64,000 nt of DNA from an uncultured Opitutaceae bacterium (GTDB lineage: Bacteria; Verrucomicrobiota; Verrucomicrobiia; Opitutales; Opitutaceae): positions 39,193 to 103,192 of the forward strand of contig CALFXL010000002.1 in assembly GCA_937958045.1 (NCBI GenBank), written 5' to 3'. This document shows, piece by piece, positions 18,755 through 26,813 of the stretch. The position numbers and the translations under genes were made by a program. The stretch's first letter is position 1, and every line of letters starts with the position of its first letter. The notes under the pieces were generated by a model, which did no database searches, was not told the origin of the DNA, and saw only the letters and a program-made list of their open reading frames with translations.

Positions 18755-19684
18755 TCATGTGCGACGATAGAAGCGGCCGATCAAGGCGGCGACGGCCAGT
18801 GCACGACGTTGGCGGCGGAACCACGCGGGTGGGAAAATCGTGATCGGTCCATTTTGACCGAACTGGAAAAACGCCTTTGCGGCCGCCGACGGTGGATAAC
18901 CGCGCAGCGCGCGTCCCACAAAACCGCCCTGCCACGGCTTGGGCGTGCCGATGGCGTGCGAGAGATAATGCCCGCCGACGGCGAAATCCATGCCCTCGGA
19001 TCCGGTGGCGTTGACGGGAAATTCTCCGAGCATGAGCGAGAGATTGAGCGCGTCTTGATCGGACGAGTGGAAAAGCGCGGTGGGGCCGCCGACCTTCAAG
19101 TTGTTGAGGGAGCCATTGGTTTCGCCGATGCGACGGATGAGGTCGGCCCAGATCGTCAGGAACTCGCGTTGTGCGCGCGGCATGCCGACGAAGCCGCCGG
19201 AATAGTAGCGATCGCGCGCGGAACGAACGGAGAGGCCTTGTTGCGCCGCCCATTCGCGCCAGCCGATGCGAAGCGGGTGACCGGACGGAAGGTAGTCATT
19301 GACGTCTTCGCACAACGCGATGCCGCCATGCGCCCAGCGTTCGAGGGGAGCCCACGGACATTTTACGACGATGTCGGGATCCAGATAAAAATATTGATCG
19401 GGATCGCCCGCGTGCGTGCCCCACGTATCGAGCAGGAAACTCGGTTTGTAATTGGTGAAATGGATCTCCGTGGAGAGCGGGATGAACCACGCTTCGATGC
19501 CATCGAGGTCGCGGATTTGCACATCGCCGGGGCCTTTGCGCGCGCCGGCAGCCCACGGCGGAAGCGGGCCGCGCAGGCCGCACAGGAAACGTCCGCGATA
19601 GCCGGAAGCATGCAGCGAATTGAGCAGCGCGGCGGCGCCGATGTGATAGTTTCCCTCGAAGAGCGTGCAGATGGCGGTGGTCAT
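18755..19684 (-). CDS. Putative nucleotide-diphospho-sugar transferase (GT8-like, DxD)
   Basis: 309 residues. The N-terminus (MTTAICTLFEGNYHIGAAALLNSL) matches the opening strand of GT-A enzymes that extend short oligosaccharides. A DPDQYFYLDPDIVV segment holds a DxD at 102-104, the usual metal and UDP-sugar site. The C-terminal third contains HYLSHAIGTPKPW, which resembles the H-x2-G-x2-KPW signature of GT8 galactosyl/glucosyltransferases. The ATG at 19684 overlaps the preceding stop (ATGA), and the longer open frame upstream is noise. Together these make a retaining GT8-type enzyme likely, acting in repeat-unit synthesis. Confidence 0.72.
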   Translation of the reverse strand: MTTAICTLFEGNYHIGAAALLNSLHASGYRGRFLCGLRGPLPPWAAGARKGPGDVQIRDLDGIEAWFIPLSTEIHFTNYKPSFLLDTWGTHAGDPDQYFYLDPDIVVKCPWAPLERWAHGGIALCEDVNDYLPSGHPLRIGWREWAAQQGLSVRSARDRYYSGGFVGMPRAQREFLTIWADLIRRIGETNGSLNNLKVGGPTALFHSSDQDALNLSLMLGEFPVNATGSEGMDFAVGGHYLSHAIGTPKPWQGGFVGRALRGYPPSAAAKAFFQFGQNGPITIFPPAWFRRQRRALAVAALIGRFYRRT

Positions 19685-20592
19685 GACGACGGACTGCGTT
19701 TTACCCAGCCGAGCACCAAGGCCGCGGCACTGTAGAGAAGGATGCGAGGCGAAGCCGGGCGATGACGGCGCGCACGCGCGATGTGTTGACGCGCGAGTCG
19801 TGGATTGGCGCGCAGGACGATGCGCCCGGCGTCGAGCCACGCGGAGGCGACACGTTCGCGGCGCAAATCGGCGGGGATCTCGGCCCAATCGACGTTGCGC
19901 TCAAACACCTCGGCCACGCCGACCGCCATCGCGGGCGCGTTGCGCGTCATCGCGGCGCCGTGCTGACGGTAGCGGCAGCTCAATGTATCCACGTAATGAA
20001 TACGCGCTCCGGCGCGCACGAGCCGGATCCAGAGTTCGCGGTCTTCGACGTAGCGGCAGTTGGGATCGAAGCCGCCGACGCGCGTGAGGATGTCCCGCTG
20101 GATGAGGGTGGACGACGGTTGGATGATGTATTCGCCGCGAAAAAGAGAGACGGGGAGCGCCGCGGTGGTGGCGGGCGAGGGCATGCGCAGTTCGAGATCG
20201 CGACCGGAATCGCTGTCGAAGAGCACGACGCCGGTGTGGATCAATTCGGCGCCGGAACTGCGGGCCGCGGCGACAGCGTGTTCGAGATGATGCGGCGTCC
20301 ACAGATCGTCGGAATCGATCAACGCGATCCATTGGCCGCGGGCGCGCGCGATGGCGGTGTTTCGGGTGGCTGGCAGGCCGCGGTTGGCGGGATGACGCTC
20401 GAAATGGACGTGTTGCGTGACGGTTTTGGCGAAGTCGCGAACGATCGCTTCGGTGCCGTCGTCGGAGCCATCCTCAATGATGATGGCTTCCCAGTCGGCG
20501 AAGGTCTGGGCGCGGATGCTGGCGAGGGTTTCGCCGATGAAGGCGCGAGCCTTGAAAGCGGGAATGCAGATCGTGACGGCGGGAGAGGTCAT
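19681..20592 (-). CDS. Family 2 glycosyltransferase
   Basis: 303 residues from the ATG at 20592 (MTSPAVTICIPAF). An in-frame ATG 24 bp upstream is possible but adds only a charged leader. GT-A motifs appear in order: AFKARAFIGETLASIRAQ, IIIEDGSDDGT at about 37-47, and the metal-binding LIDSDDLW at about 91-98 (D93, D95). GGFDPNCRYVEDRELWIRL follows at about 185, where the ED acts as catalytic base region in GT2 inverting enzymes. It is the first gene of the polysaccharide cluster on this strand and is coupled to the GT8-like gene by a 4-bp overlap. Confidence 0.85.
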   Translation of the reverse strand: MTSPAVTICIPAFKARAFIGETLASIRAQTFADWEAIIIEDGSDDGTEAIVRDFAKTVTQHVHFERHPANRGLPATRNTAIARARGQWIALIDSDDLWTPHHLEHAVAAARSSGAELIHTGVVLFDSDSGRDLELRMPSPATTAALPVSLFRGEYIIQPSSTLIQRDILTRVGGFDPNCRYVEDRELWIRLVRAGARIHYVDTLSCRYRQHGAAMTRNAPAMAVGVAEVFERNVDWAEIPADLRRERVASAWLDAGRIVLRANPRLARQHIARARRHRPASPRILLYSAAALVLGWVKRSPSS

Positions 20593-20722
20593 GCACGGGT
20601 CCGATCGCGGCGGCACGCAATGAGTTTGACGGCAAGAGGATGTCGTCGATGGCGTCGGGCGGGGGCGGACATGGCTGCAAAAAGGAGCGAAACGTGCGGC
20701 TGTGCCAGTTTTTTTGCCGGGC

Positions 20723-21715
20723 TCAGCGGACGTCGTGGGTAAAAGCTTGGTTGTCGAACTGCTGGTTCAGGCGGATGCGCTCGGCTTCGAGCAGACGGCG
20801 CTCGATGTCGGCCAAGGCGGGCTCGAGCTCGGCGTCGCCGACCAGATGTGTCTCGGCGAGGATCACGAGTTCCTGCCAGCGATTGCGCAGGGCGGCCTCG
20901 GAGAGGTGCGAGTATTCGACCGTGGCGACCTTGAACATGCCCTCGAGGGTATCGAGCGCGGGCTGGCGGATCTGGAGGTAGTCGTTGAGGAGACGCGCCG
21001 CGCTGGCGGCCGCTTCGGGAATCGGGCAAACGGTGAGTGTATCGATTTCGTTGATACACGGCCAGGCCTCCGCGAACGGCAGGCGGGCGGCGGCCAAGGG
21101 CGTGCCATCGACCGCGGCGGCTTGCTCGGCGGCGACGGCGTTGAGCTCCGACAAGGTGCGCTCGAGCTCGGCGGCGGCGGTGCGCACGGTGGTGATTTTC
21201 CACGTGGCGTGATTCGAAGGGATCGGCCGGCCGTTTTTGGCGTCCTCGGCGAGGGCGGCGGCGGTTTCGCGCAGATCGCGAACAAACCCCTTCATGCGAT
21301 CGACGACGATCGCGTGTTGATGCGCCCAGTGACTGTGAAGACGCGAAGCCTGTATGCCGCGCTGGAAGATCGGATCGTGCGTGCTGAGGTAGGCGAGGAG
21401 CGCCTCGCGGAGGCCGGGTTGCACGCGTTCGCGCGCGAGCGTGGCGCGCGTGATGAGACGGTCGATCGAGGCGCGCTGGATTTGGACGGTTTTCAGCGCG
21501 GCCTGATAATCTTCGCGGTCTTTTTTCGAGGCGAGAATGCCGCCGAGCGCGGGCTTGCGGGCGTTGATTTCGTCGGTGCGGGCGAGGTTTTCGCGGCGGC
21601 TTTCTTCCAGCACGCTCAGGGCGACGGACAAGGTGGCGTCATCGCGCAGCATGCCGACGAGCGCCGGGGGAAATGCGGCAAACGGTGAGTCGGGGCTGGA
21701 AGTCGGCTGCGTCAT
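20723..21715 (-). CDS. Conserved hypothetical coiled-coil protein
   Basis: 330 residues with no signal peptide or membrane segment and no domain that I recognise. It is largely helical: heptad-like stretches rich in A, L, E, R and K occur at about 40-100 and 130-200. The C-terminus is charged. It ends upstream of the sugar cluster and begins 196 bp downstream of the kinase-like gene, all on one strand, so it may or may not share a transcript with them. GC content and codon use look like the neighbours. The function is unknown. Confidence 0.6.
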   Translation of the reverse strand: MTQPTSSPDSPFAAFPPALVGMLRDDATLSVALSVLEESRRENLARTDEINARKPALGGILASKKDREDYQAALKTVQIQRASIDRLITRATLARERVQPGLREALLAYLSTHDPIFQRGIQASRLHSHWAHQHAIVVDRMKGFVRDLRETAAALAEDAKNGRPIPSNHATWKITTVRTAAAELERTLSELNAVAAEQAAAVDGTPLAAARLPFAEAWPCINEIDTLTVCPIPEAAASAARLLNDYLQIRQPALDTLEGMFKVATVEYSHLSEAALRNRWQELVILAETHLVGDAELEPALADIERRLLEAERIRLNQQFDNQAFTHDVR

Positions 21716-21911
21716 GCACGCGGTACGCGCGTTAAGGTGCGAGGACCCGCCGCCGGTGGAGCGGAGGTGGTCGCGGAATAGCGGGCGGACGTGACGTGAA
21801 TGTCTGGCACCATTTCCCTAGCGGATGAAACGGAGAGTGGCTAAATTCGCGTAAAAGAAAGCGCGAGGAAAAGTCGCGCGGAAAGGCCGGGCAATTCGCA
21901 GCGGAGGGGCA

Positions 21912-23138
21912 TCAACCGCGGCGGATTTCCGAGCCGTGGAAGCGGATCTGAAGGCGGAAGACTTTTTTGACGCGGCATTTGATGATTCCAGTGGCGGGAT
22001 CGAAACGCTCCGGCACTTCGATGCGATGCAGATCGACGACGGCGTGGTAACCGCGTTCCGAGAAAACGTCGATGAGCATGGCGAGGGCCAGCGGATCATC
22101 GAGCACGGGGTCTTCGGTGTTGATGAAGGCGACGCCCGAGATGGCGTGGCGGAGGACGATCGGCATCAGCTTTTTGCCGACGAAGGTGACGACGCGGCCG
22201 AAGAGCTCGGTGTGTTCGTACTCGTAGCTGTCGAGGCGTTTCACCAACTCCTGGCGCGCGTGGATGATGATATCGCTCGCGACGGGCAGCGAGCGGAGGC
22301 GGTCGTAGGTGCGCGGATCGAGTTCGAGCGAGCTCTGGTACTTGAGCTCGCGGAGGATGTTTTCCTCAACCTCGGCGATGGTGCCTTGGGCGTTGATAAA
22401 GTGGTAATGGAAAATCTCCTTCAGCGATTGAAGGGCGGCCCACGTTTGCTCCTTAAAAACGCGGTAGCGGCGTTGAGCGAGCGCGGGATCATAGTCGGTC
22501 GCGCGTTCTTCCAAGAGCTCGCCGATGCCGGTGCGGCGGACCTCGGCGTTGTGTTCGCGGATTTCACGGCCACGCTTGAGCTGGCGGGCGACACTCTCCT
22601 TTTCGTCCACGAAGAGCACCATGATGTGAATCGTGGGCTGGCGGAAATGGATGCCGAGCGGTGTATCCGCAAATTCCCTACGCAGCTGGTGCAATTGATC
22701 GACGAGGAGTTTGAGGCACTCCACCTGGACCTTGGTGCGCGGAAATCCGTCGAGGATGACGCCGTCGCGATATTCGGGGCGTAGGAGTTCGCGCAACAAG
22801 ATGCCGATGACCTCGCGATCGCCGACCATGCCGCCGGCGTCTTTGATGCGGCGGGCTTCAGGCGTGTCGAGAAGCGCGCTGACCACGATGGGCGGGCAGG
22901 TGAGGCCGCGGGCTTGGAGGATGAAATTGGTGTTGGTGCCCTTGCCGGCGCCGGGGGCGCCGCCGAGGAGGATGAACTCTTTGGGGAAGCGGAGGTTTTC
23001 GCGACCGAGCTCGGATTCGAGCTCGCGCCACACGGCATCGAAAATGAGCTGTGCGTCCTTGATCTCCAAGTCGGGCAGCCGCGCGGGCGTGGCGGCGGCG
23101 GGGGCAGTGGGGGGCGTGTTTTGGGCGGGCGCGCTCAT
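21912..23138 (-). CDS. Adenylate-kinase-like nucleoside monophosphate kinase with C-terminal extension
   Basis: 408 residues, nearly twice a normal adenylate kinase. The kinase core runs from about 50 to 260. It has Walker A GGAPGAGKGT at 59-68, the NMP-binding segment with PPIVVSALL and AGGMVGDREV, DGFPRT at 130-135, and a LID-side KRGREIREHN. An alanine- and proline-rich stretch precedes it. The last ~140 residues (from about ELDPRTYDRL) form an additional mixed alpha/beta region that I do not recognise. The core predicts phosphoryl transfer between ATP and a nucleoside monophosphate; the extension may regulate or target it. The ATG at 23138 precedes a plausible N-terminus. Confidence 0.7.
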   Translation of the reverse strand: MSAPAQNTPPTAPAAATPARLPDLEIKDAQLIFDAVWRELESELGRENLRFPKEFILLGGAPGAGKGTNTNFILQARGLTCPPIVVSALLDTPEARRIKDAGGMVGDREVIGILLRELLRPEYRDGVILDGFPRTKVQVECLKLLVDQLHQLRREFADTPLGIHFRQPTIHIMVLFVDEKESVARQLKRGREIREHNAEVRRTGIGELLEERATDYDPALAQRRYRVFKEQTWAALQSLKEIFHYHFINAQGTIAEVEENILRELKYQSSLELDPRTYDRLRSLPVASDIIIHARQELVKRLDSYEYEHTELFGRVVTFVGKKLMPIVLRHAISGVAFINTEDPVLDDPLALAMLIDVFSERGYHAVVDLHRIEVPERFDPATGIIKCRVKKVFRLQIRFHGSEIRRG

Positions 23139-23328
23139 GAGTGAAAAATGCGAGCTAAAGGGAGGTGCAGGCGGGATTCGACACCAGAGTTGCGGGGAAA
23201 TGCAGGATTATGCCGGCTGCGCGGAAAGCGAAACGGGCGCTCCGTGTCTGCACGGAGTGAACCAAAAAACGAGCGAACGACGGGCGGACTTGACGACGAG
23301 AGGCGTGAGGGTGAGTCCGCGGCGGGAC

Positions 23329-23937
23329 CTATTTTGCGTCGGTCGGCGCGATTTTATCGAGGTTGAAGCTCGGTGGCGGGGTGCTGTCGACCAGCGCGAG
23401 GAATTTTTCGCGGCGCTGGAGGAGCAGTTGGTAAACGGCTTCGCGTTGGGCAAAGGTGAGGCCGAGTTCTTCGTTGAGGCGGGCTAGCGTGAAGGGGATC
23501 ACGACGAGCGTGATGGTGGAGTCCATGCCGCCGTACATGCGATAGTTGCGATCGCGCGCGGGATCGATCGTGGTGGGGGAACCCGGCGCGGGCGGCGGAC
23601 GCTCGCTCATGGCTTTCAGGCGTTCGCGCTGGACGGGGGTGAGCAGGGCTTCGAGCTGCGTGCGAAACTCGGTTTTGATGGGATCGATCTTTTGTTTGAA
23701 GGCCTCGATCTCGGCGACCATCTGCCGCAGAGCCTCGTCGGGCAGCGGACGTCCGGAAGGCGGCGGGGCGTCGGGGTTTTCCGGCGCCGAGGCGTTGAGC
23801 GGCAAATCGCGGAGCTCGCCAAGCACGGAAGTCGGCGGCGCGGGGACGGGTTTAGTCCGCTGCATCCAAGAACCGGCGAATGTGCCGGCGGCGAAACCGA
23901 TGAGAGTCGAGAAGGCGACGATCAGGCCTTTGTTCAT
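23329..23937 (-). CDS. Periplasmic Spy/CpxP-like LTxxQ protein of ECF sigma operon
   Basis: 202 residues from the ATG at 23937, which overlaps the anti-sigma stop by 4 bp. An N-terminal hydrophobic helix (LIVAFSTLIGFAAGTFAGSWM) either anchors it or is a signal peptide. The periplasmic part has two LTxxQ motifs (LTPVQRERLK and LTFAQREAV) set in helical segments, as in Spy, CpxP and CnrX-type proteins that sense metals or misfolded envelope proteins. It is third in a sigma/anti-sigma/sensor arrangement. By analogy with cnrYXH it may modulate the anti-sigma factor. The ligand is not known. Confidence 0.68.
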   Translation of the reverse strand: MNKGLIVAFSTLIGFAAGTFAGSWMQRTKPVPAPPTSVLGELRDLPLNASAPENPDAPPPSGRPLPDEALRQMVAEIEAFKQKIDPIKTEFRTQLEALLTPVQRERLKAMSERPPPAPGSPTTIDPARDRNYRMYGGMDSTITLVVIPFTLARLNEELGLTFAQREAVYQLLLQRREKFLALVDSTPPPSFNLDKIAPTDAK

Positions 23938-24227
23938 AGGGGGTCGAGGCTGGCGGTCTGCATGGCGACTTCGCGCCATTCGGCGAGGTGGCGCTCATTG
24001 GCTTTGGCGGTTTGTCGCGAGTGCAGGATGACGACGGCGAGCAGGCACGCCGCGGCGGTGTAAGCGGACACGGCAAAGGGATGCAGGAAAAAGCGGGCGA
24101 CGCCCGAGCGCTCGGCCCGGCTGACACGGATTTGGCGAAGCACGCGGTCGGGGAAATCCGCGGAGAGCTGCGCCGCGGCATGTCGCTGGAGTTGTTGCCA
24201 GGCGCGGGATTCAGGAGGCGTGTTCAT
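23934..24227 (-). CDS. Putative membrane anti-sigma factor
   Basis: 97 residues starting MNTPPESRAW at 24227. The first ~48 residues are cytoplasmic and helical (LQRHAAAQLSADFPDRVLRQI), followed by one membrane helix (about 49-67, PFAVSAYTAAACLLAVVIL) and a short periplasmic tail. Size, topology and position, with the start 17 bp inside the end of the ECF sigma gene, fit a small single-pass anti-sigma factor. There is no zinc-binding HxxxCxxC motif, so it is not of the ZAS class. The assignment rests mainly on context. Confidence 0.65.
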   Translation of the reverse strand: MNTPPESRAWQQLQRHAAAQLSADFPDRVLRQIRVSRAERSGVARFFLHPFAVSAYTAAACLLAVVILHSRQTAKANERHLAEWREVAMQTASLDPL

Positions 24228-24756
24228 AAAATTGACGGAGTTGTTCGCGGGCGCGGTGGAGTCGGGCTTTGAGGGCGACGACGCTGATGCCAAAGGAGTC
24301 GGCCATCTCTTGCTGGCTGCGGCCTTCCTGTGCCAGGGCGATGAGCGCGCGATCCTTGGGTTTGAGTTTGGACAGAGCGTGCCGGAGCGCATCGAGTTCT
24401 TCGCTGTCGACGGTGGTGGGCGGCTCGGGAATTTCGGCGTGTTCCTCTTGCTCGAGCGGGGAGAACAGCCGTTGCCAGCGTTGGCGGCGCAGATGATCGA
24501 TGCAGGCGTTGCGAGCCATCCGGAAGAGCCAGGCTTCGAACTGAGCGGGTTGATCGAGACGTGGAAGCGCGCGGATCATTTTGATGAAAACGACTTGGGC
24601 GAGATCTTCGACGCTATCGCTGCGTCCCGTGATGGAGTAGATGAAGCCGGCTATGCGGTTCTGGTAGGCGACGATGAGAGTGCGTTGCGCGTCCTCGTGG
24701 CCCTGCTGCGCTTGCTGGACGAGCTCCAGCAAGGCGGTCGGTTCGATGTTGTCCAT
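24211..24756 (-). CDS. ECF-family RNA polymerase sigma factor
   Basis: 181 residues from the ATG at 24756. Region 2 spans about 10-90, with ENRIA-like QNRIAGFIYSITG, then DSVEDLAQVVFIKMIRAL (region 2.2-2.3) and FEAWLFRMARNACIDHLRR (region 2.4). Region 4 spans about 120-175: LRHALSKLKPKDRALIALAQEG, QEMADSFGISVVALKARLHRAREQL. It lacks regions 1 and 3, as ECF factors do. The gene overlaps the downstream anti-sigma gene by 17 bp. It probably directs RNA polymerase to envelope-stress promoters, likely including its own, but I could not identify a matching promoter upstream. Confidence 0.85.
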   Translation of the reverse strand: MDNIEPTALLELVQQAQQGHEDAQRTLIVAYQNRIAGFIYSITGRSDSVEDLAQVVFIKMIRALPRLDQPAQFEAWLFRMARNACIDHLRRQRWQRLFSPLEQEEHAEIPEPPTTVDSEELDALRHALSKLKPKDRALIALAQEGRSQQEMADSFGISVVALKARLHRAREQLRQFYEHAS

Positions 24757-25056
24757 GCGCGTGCATTCTCTGACAGGGTTGACGTGGAAGGTGTCCTTAA
24801 GTTGCGCAGGCGGTTTTCTTGCAATCTGCGGGAGAGGAAGGGGCTGTGTGGATGCAAGTTGCACGTTTTGCGAAAAGGCGGAAAGAGGCGGCGAAGTCCG
24901 AAGACTGAAGCAGCCCGTTAACGGTCAAAAAGATGGACGTCGCACCGCGCTGATGGCACGGCGCCCGCAAGAGGAAAGGGGCCACAAAACAATCCGCAAG
25001 ACAGGATCGCCGAATGCGCGCCCTCGTCCGCGCGCGACCGCCGTCCCACCTAACCA
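24757..25056. other. Divergent intergenic region, no gene seen
   Basis: 300 bases between the start of the sigma operon (minus) and the small membrane protein (plus). It must hold the promoters of both, but I see no convincing -35/-10 pair, operator palindrome or RNA structure. Open frames crossing it are short, lack ribosome sites and have no recognisable product. Confidence 0.4.
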
Positions 25057-25251
25057 ATGTTTCCTATGCTGCACTGGATCATCACATTTGCCCTGCTCGC
25101 CACGGTCTCGGGATTTTTTGTTTTTGCGGGAACCGCCGGGGAAATCGGAAGTCTGCTGGCGCGTGTTACCATGGCCGTCTGCTCAGTGCTGACTTTGGTG
25201 ATGCTGGGTGTTCACCTCTGGCATCGCGCGAGGCAGCCGAAGGCAGGTTAG
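25057..25251 (+). CDS. Small membrane protein, DUF1328-like
   Basis: 64 residues with two predicted membrane helices (about 6-27 and 35-55) joined by a short loop. The sequence MLHWIITFALLATVSGFFVFAG resembles the first helix of DUF1328/YtjA small membrane proteins, and length and topology also fit. An in-frame ATG three codons downstream (25066) would begin exactly at MLHW and may be the real start. A strong terminator lies 80 bp after the stop, so this is probably a single-gene transcript. Function is unknown for the family; relatives are often stress-induced. Confidence 0.6.
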   Translation: MFPMLHWIITFALLATVSGFFVFAGTAGEIGSLLARVTMAVCSVLTLVMLGVHLWHRARQPKAG

Positions 25252-25331
25252 TCAGGGAGTTCTTTTCGGAGCAAAATCTTTCCCACTTCCCGGAGGTGCG
25301 ACTTCCGGGATTGTTAGTTGAAGCTGGACCT

Positions 25332-25366
25332 GGCGGGGTCGCGTAAATGCGGCCCCGCCTTGGCTT
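25332..25366 (+). terminator. Intrinsic terminator
   Basis: An 11-bp GC-rich stem (25332-25342 pairing with 25349-25359, one G-T pair) with a 6-base loop, followed by TTGGCTTTTT. It separates the small membrane protein from the response regulator gene. Confidence 0.75.
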
Positions 25367-25448
25367 TTTGGGGAGGAGAAGATGGCTGCGGACGGATCGA
25401 GCCTTGCGAAATCGCGCCATTGCTCACGAATGCTTTGCCACTCCCATC

Positions 25449-26783
25449 ATGCGTGTCCTGATCGTCGACGATGAACCCAGCATCCGGAAAATCACCGGCT
25501 TGGCCGTGGAGAGCATGGGACACGAGGTTATCGTGGCTCCCGGCGGGCTTAAGGCCCTGAAAATCCTCGAGGAAACCCCGTGCGATGTGTGTTTCCTCGA
25601 TGTGAATCTCGGCAGTGAGGACGGGCTCGCCGTGCTGGAAAAACTCCAGAAAGCGCAGCCCGATCTGGTGGTGATCATGTTCACCGCCTACGCGAGTATC
25701 GCCACGGCGGTGGAGGCGATGCGTCGCGGAGCGTTCGATTTTATTCCGAAGCCATTCACGCCCGACCAAATCCGCCAAGTGCTCGACAAGGTCGGTCGCA
25801 CGCGCCGGCTCGAACAAAAGGTCCGCCAGCTCGAATCGCAGATCACCGAGGAAACGCCCGCGCTCGATCTCACCTCGCAGGAGCCCGCCGTGCAGAAGGT
25901 GCTGCAGATCGTGTTCAAGGCCGCCGAGTCGCCCGCCACCGTGCTCATCCTCGGACCGAGCGGCACGGGCAAGAGCGTGCTCGCGCGCGAGGTTCACCGG
26001 CGCAGCCCGCGGCGCGACAACCCGTTTGTCACCGTCAACTGCCCGAGCCTTTCCCGCGAACTCCTCGAGAGCGAACTTTTCGGCCACGTGAAGGGTTCCT
26101 TCACCGGCGCGGTCAACGACACGATGGGCAAGGTCGCGGCGGCGGAAGCAGGCACGTTGTTTCTCGACGAAATCGGCGAGCTGCCGCTGGAGATCCAACC
26201 GAAGTTGCTGCGTCTGCTCCAGGAGCGCGAATACGAGCGTGTAGGGGAATCGCGGATACGCAAAGCCGACGTGCGTGTGATCGCCGCGACCAATCGCAAT
26301 CTCGCCGAGGAGGTGAAGGCCGGGCGTTTCCGCGAAGATCTTTATTACCGTCTCAACGTCATCAACGTCACCTTGCCCGGGCTCAAGGAGCGCCCGTCGG
26401 ACTTGCTGCGGCTCGCGGAAAATTACCGCACGTTTTTCAGCGAGCGCATGGGCAAACACATCAAGGCGTTTTCGCCCGCGGTGAAGGAGGCGTTCGTGCG
26501 TTATGCGTGGCCCGGCAATCTCCGCGAACTGCGCAACGTGATCGAGCGGGCGATCATTCTCGCGACGGGCGATCAGATCGAAACGGCGGATTTGCCGGAG
26601 GAGTTTTCGTATCAGGCCGACTCCAGCATCGCGGTGGGCGCGCGTGTGACTCTCGAGGATCTCGAAGCCGAACACATCCGCCGGATCCTCGCGACCGCGC
26701 GCAATCTCGACGACGCCGCGCGCACGCTCGGCATCGATCCCGCGACACTTTATCGAAAGCGACAAAAGCTCGGATTGATCTGA
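25449..26783 (+). CDS. Sigma54-dependent response regulator, AlgB/NtrC-type
   Basis: 444 residues from the ATG at 25449. The receiver domain covers 1-120, with acidic pocket DDE at 7-9, phospho-acceptor D51 and K101. The AAA+ domain (about 145-375) has Walker A GPSGTGKS at 169-176, GSFTGA at 216-221 (a variant of the GAFTGA loop that contacts sigma54) and Walker B TLFLDEIGEL at about 236-245. The C-terminal Fis-type helix-turn-helix (NLDDAARTLGIDPATLYRKRQKLGL) binds DNA. The cognate kinase follows 30 bp downstream. It activates sigma54 promoters when phosphorylated; targets are unknown, but a sigma54 element precedes flgB in this window. Confidence 0.9.
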   Translation: MRVLIVDDEPSIRKITGLAVESMGHEVIVAPGGLKALKILEETPCDVCFLDVNLGSEDGLAVLEKLQKAQPDLVVIMFTAYASIATAVEAMRRGAFDFIPKPFTPDQIRQVLDKVGRTRRLEQKVRQLESQITEETPALDLTSQEPAVQKVLQIVFKAAESPATVLILGPSGTGKSVLAREVHRRSPRRDNPFVTVNCPSLSRELLESELFGHVKGSFTGAVNDTMGKVAAAEAGTLFLDEIGELPLEIQPKLLRLLQEREYERVGESRIRKADVRVIAATNRNLAEEVKAGRFREDLYYRLNVINVTLPGLKERPSDLLRLAENYRTFFSERMGKHIKAFSPAVKEAFVRYAWPGNLRELRNVIERAIILATGDQIETADLPEEFSYQADSSIAVGARVTLEDLEAEHIRRILATARNLDDAARTLGIDPATLYRKRQKLGLI

Positions 26784-26813
26784 GCGATCCGGATTGTCAC
26801 CGGCTCACACCTC

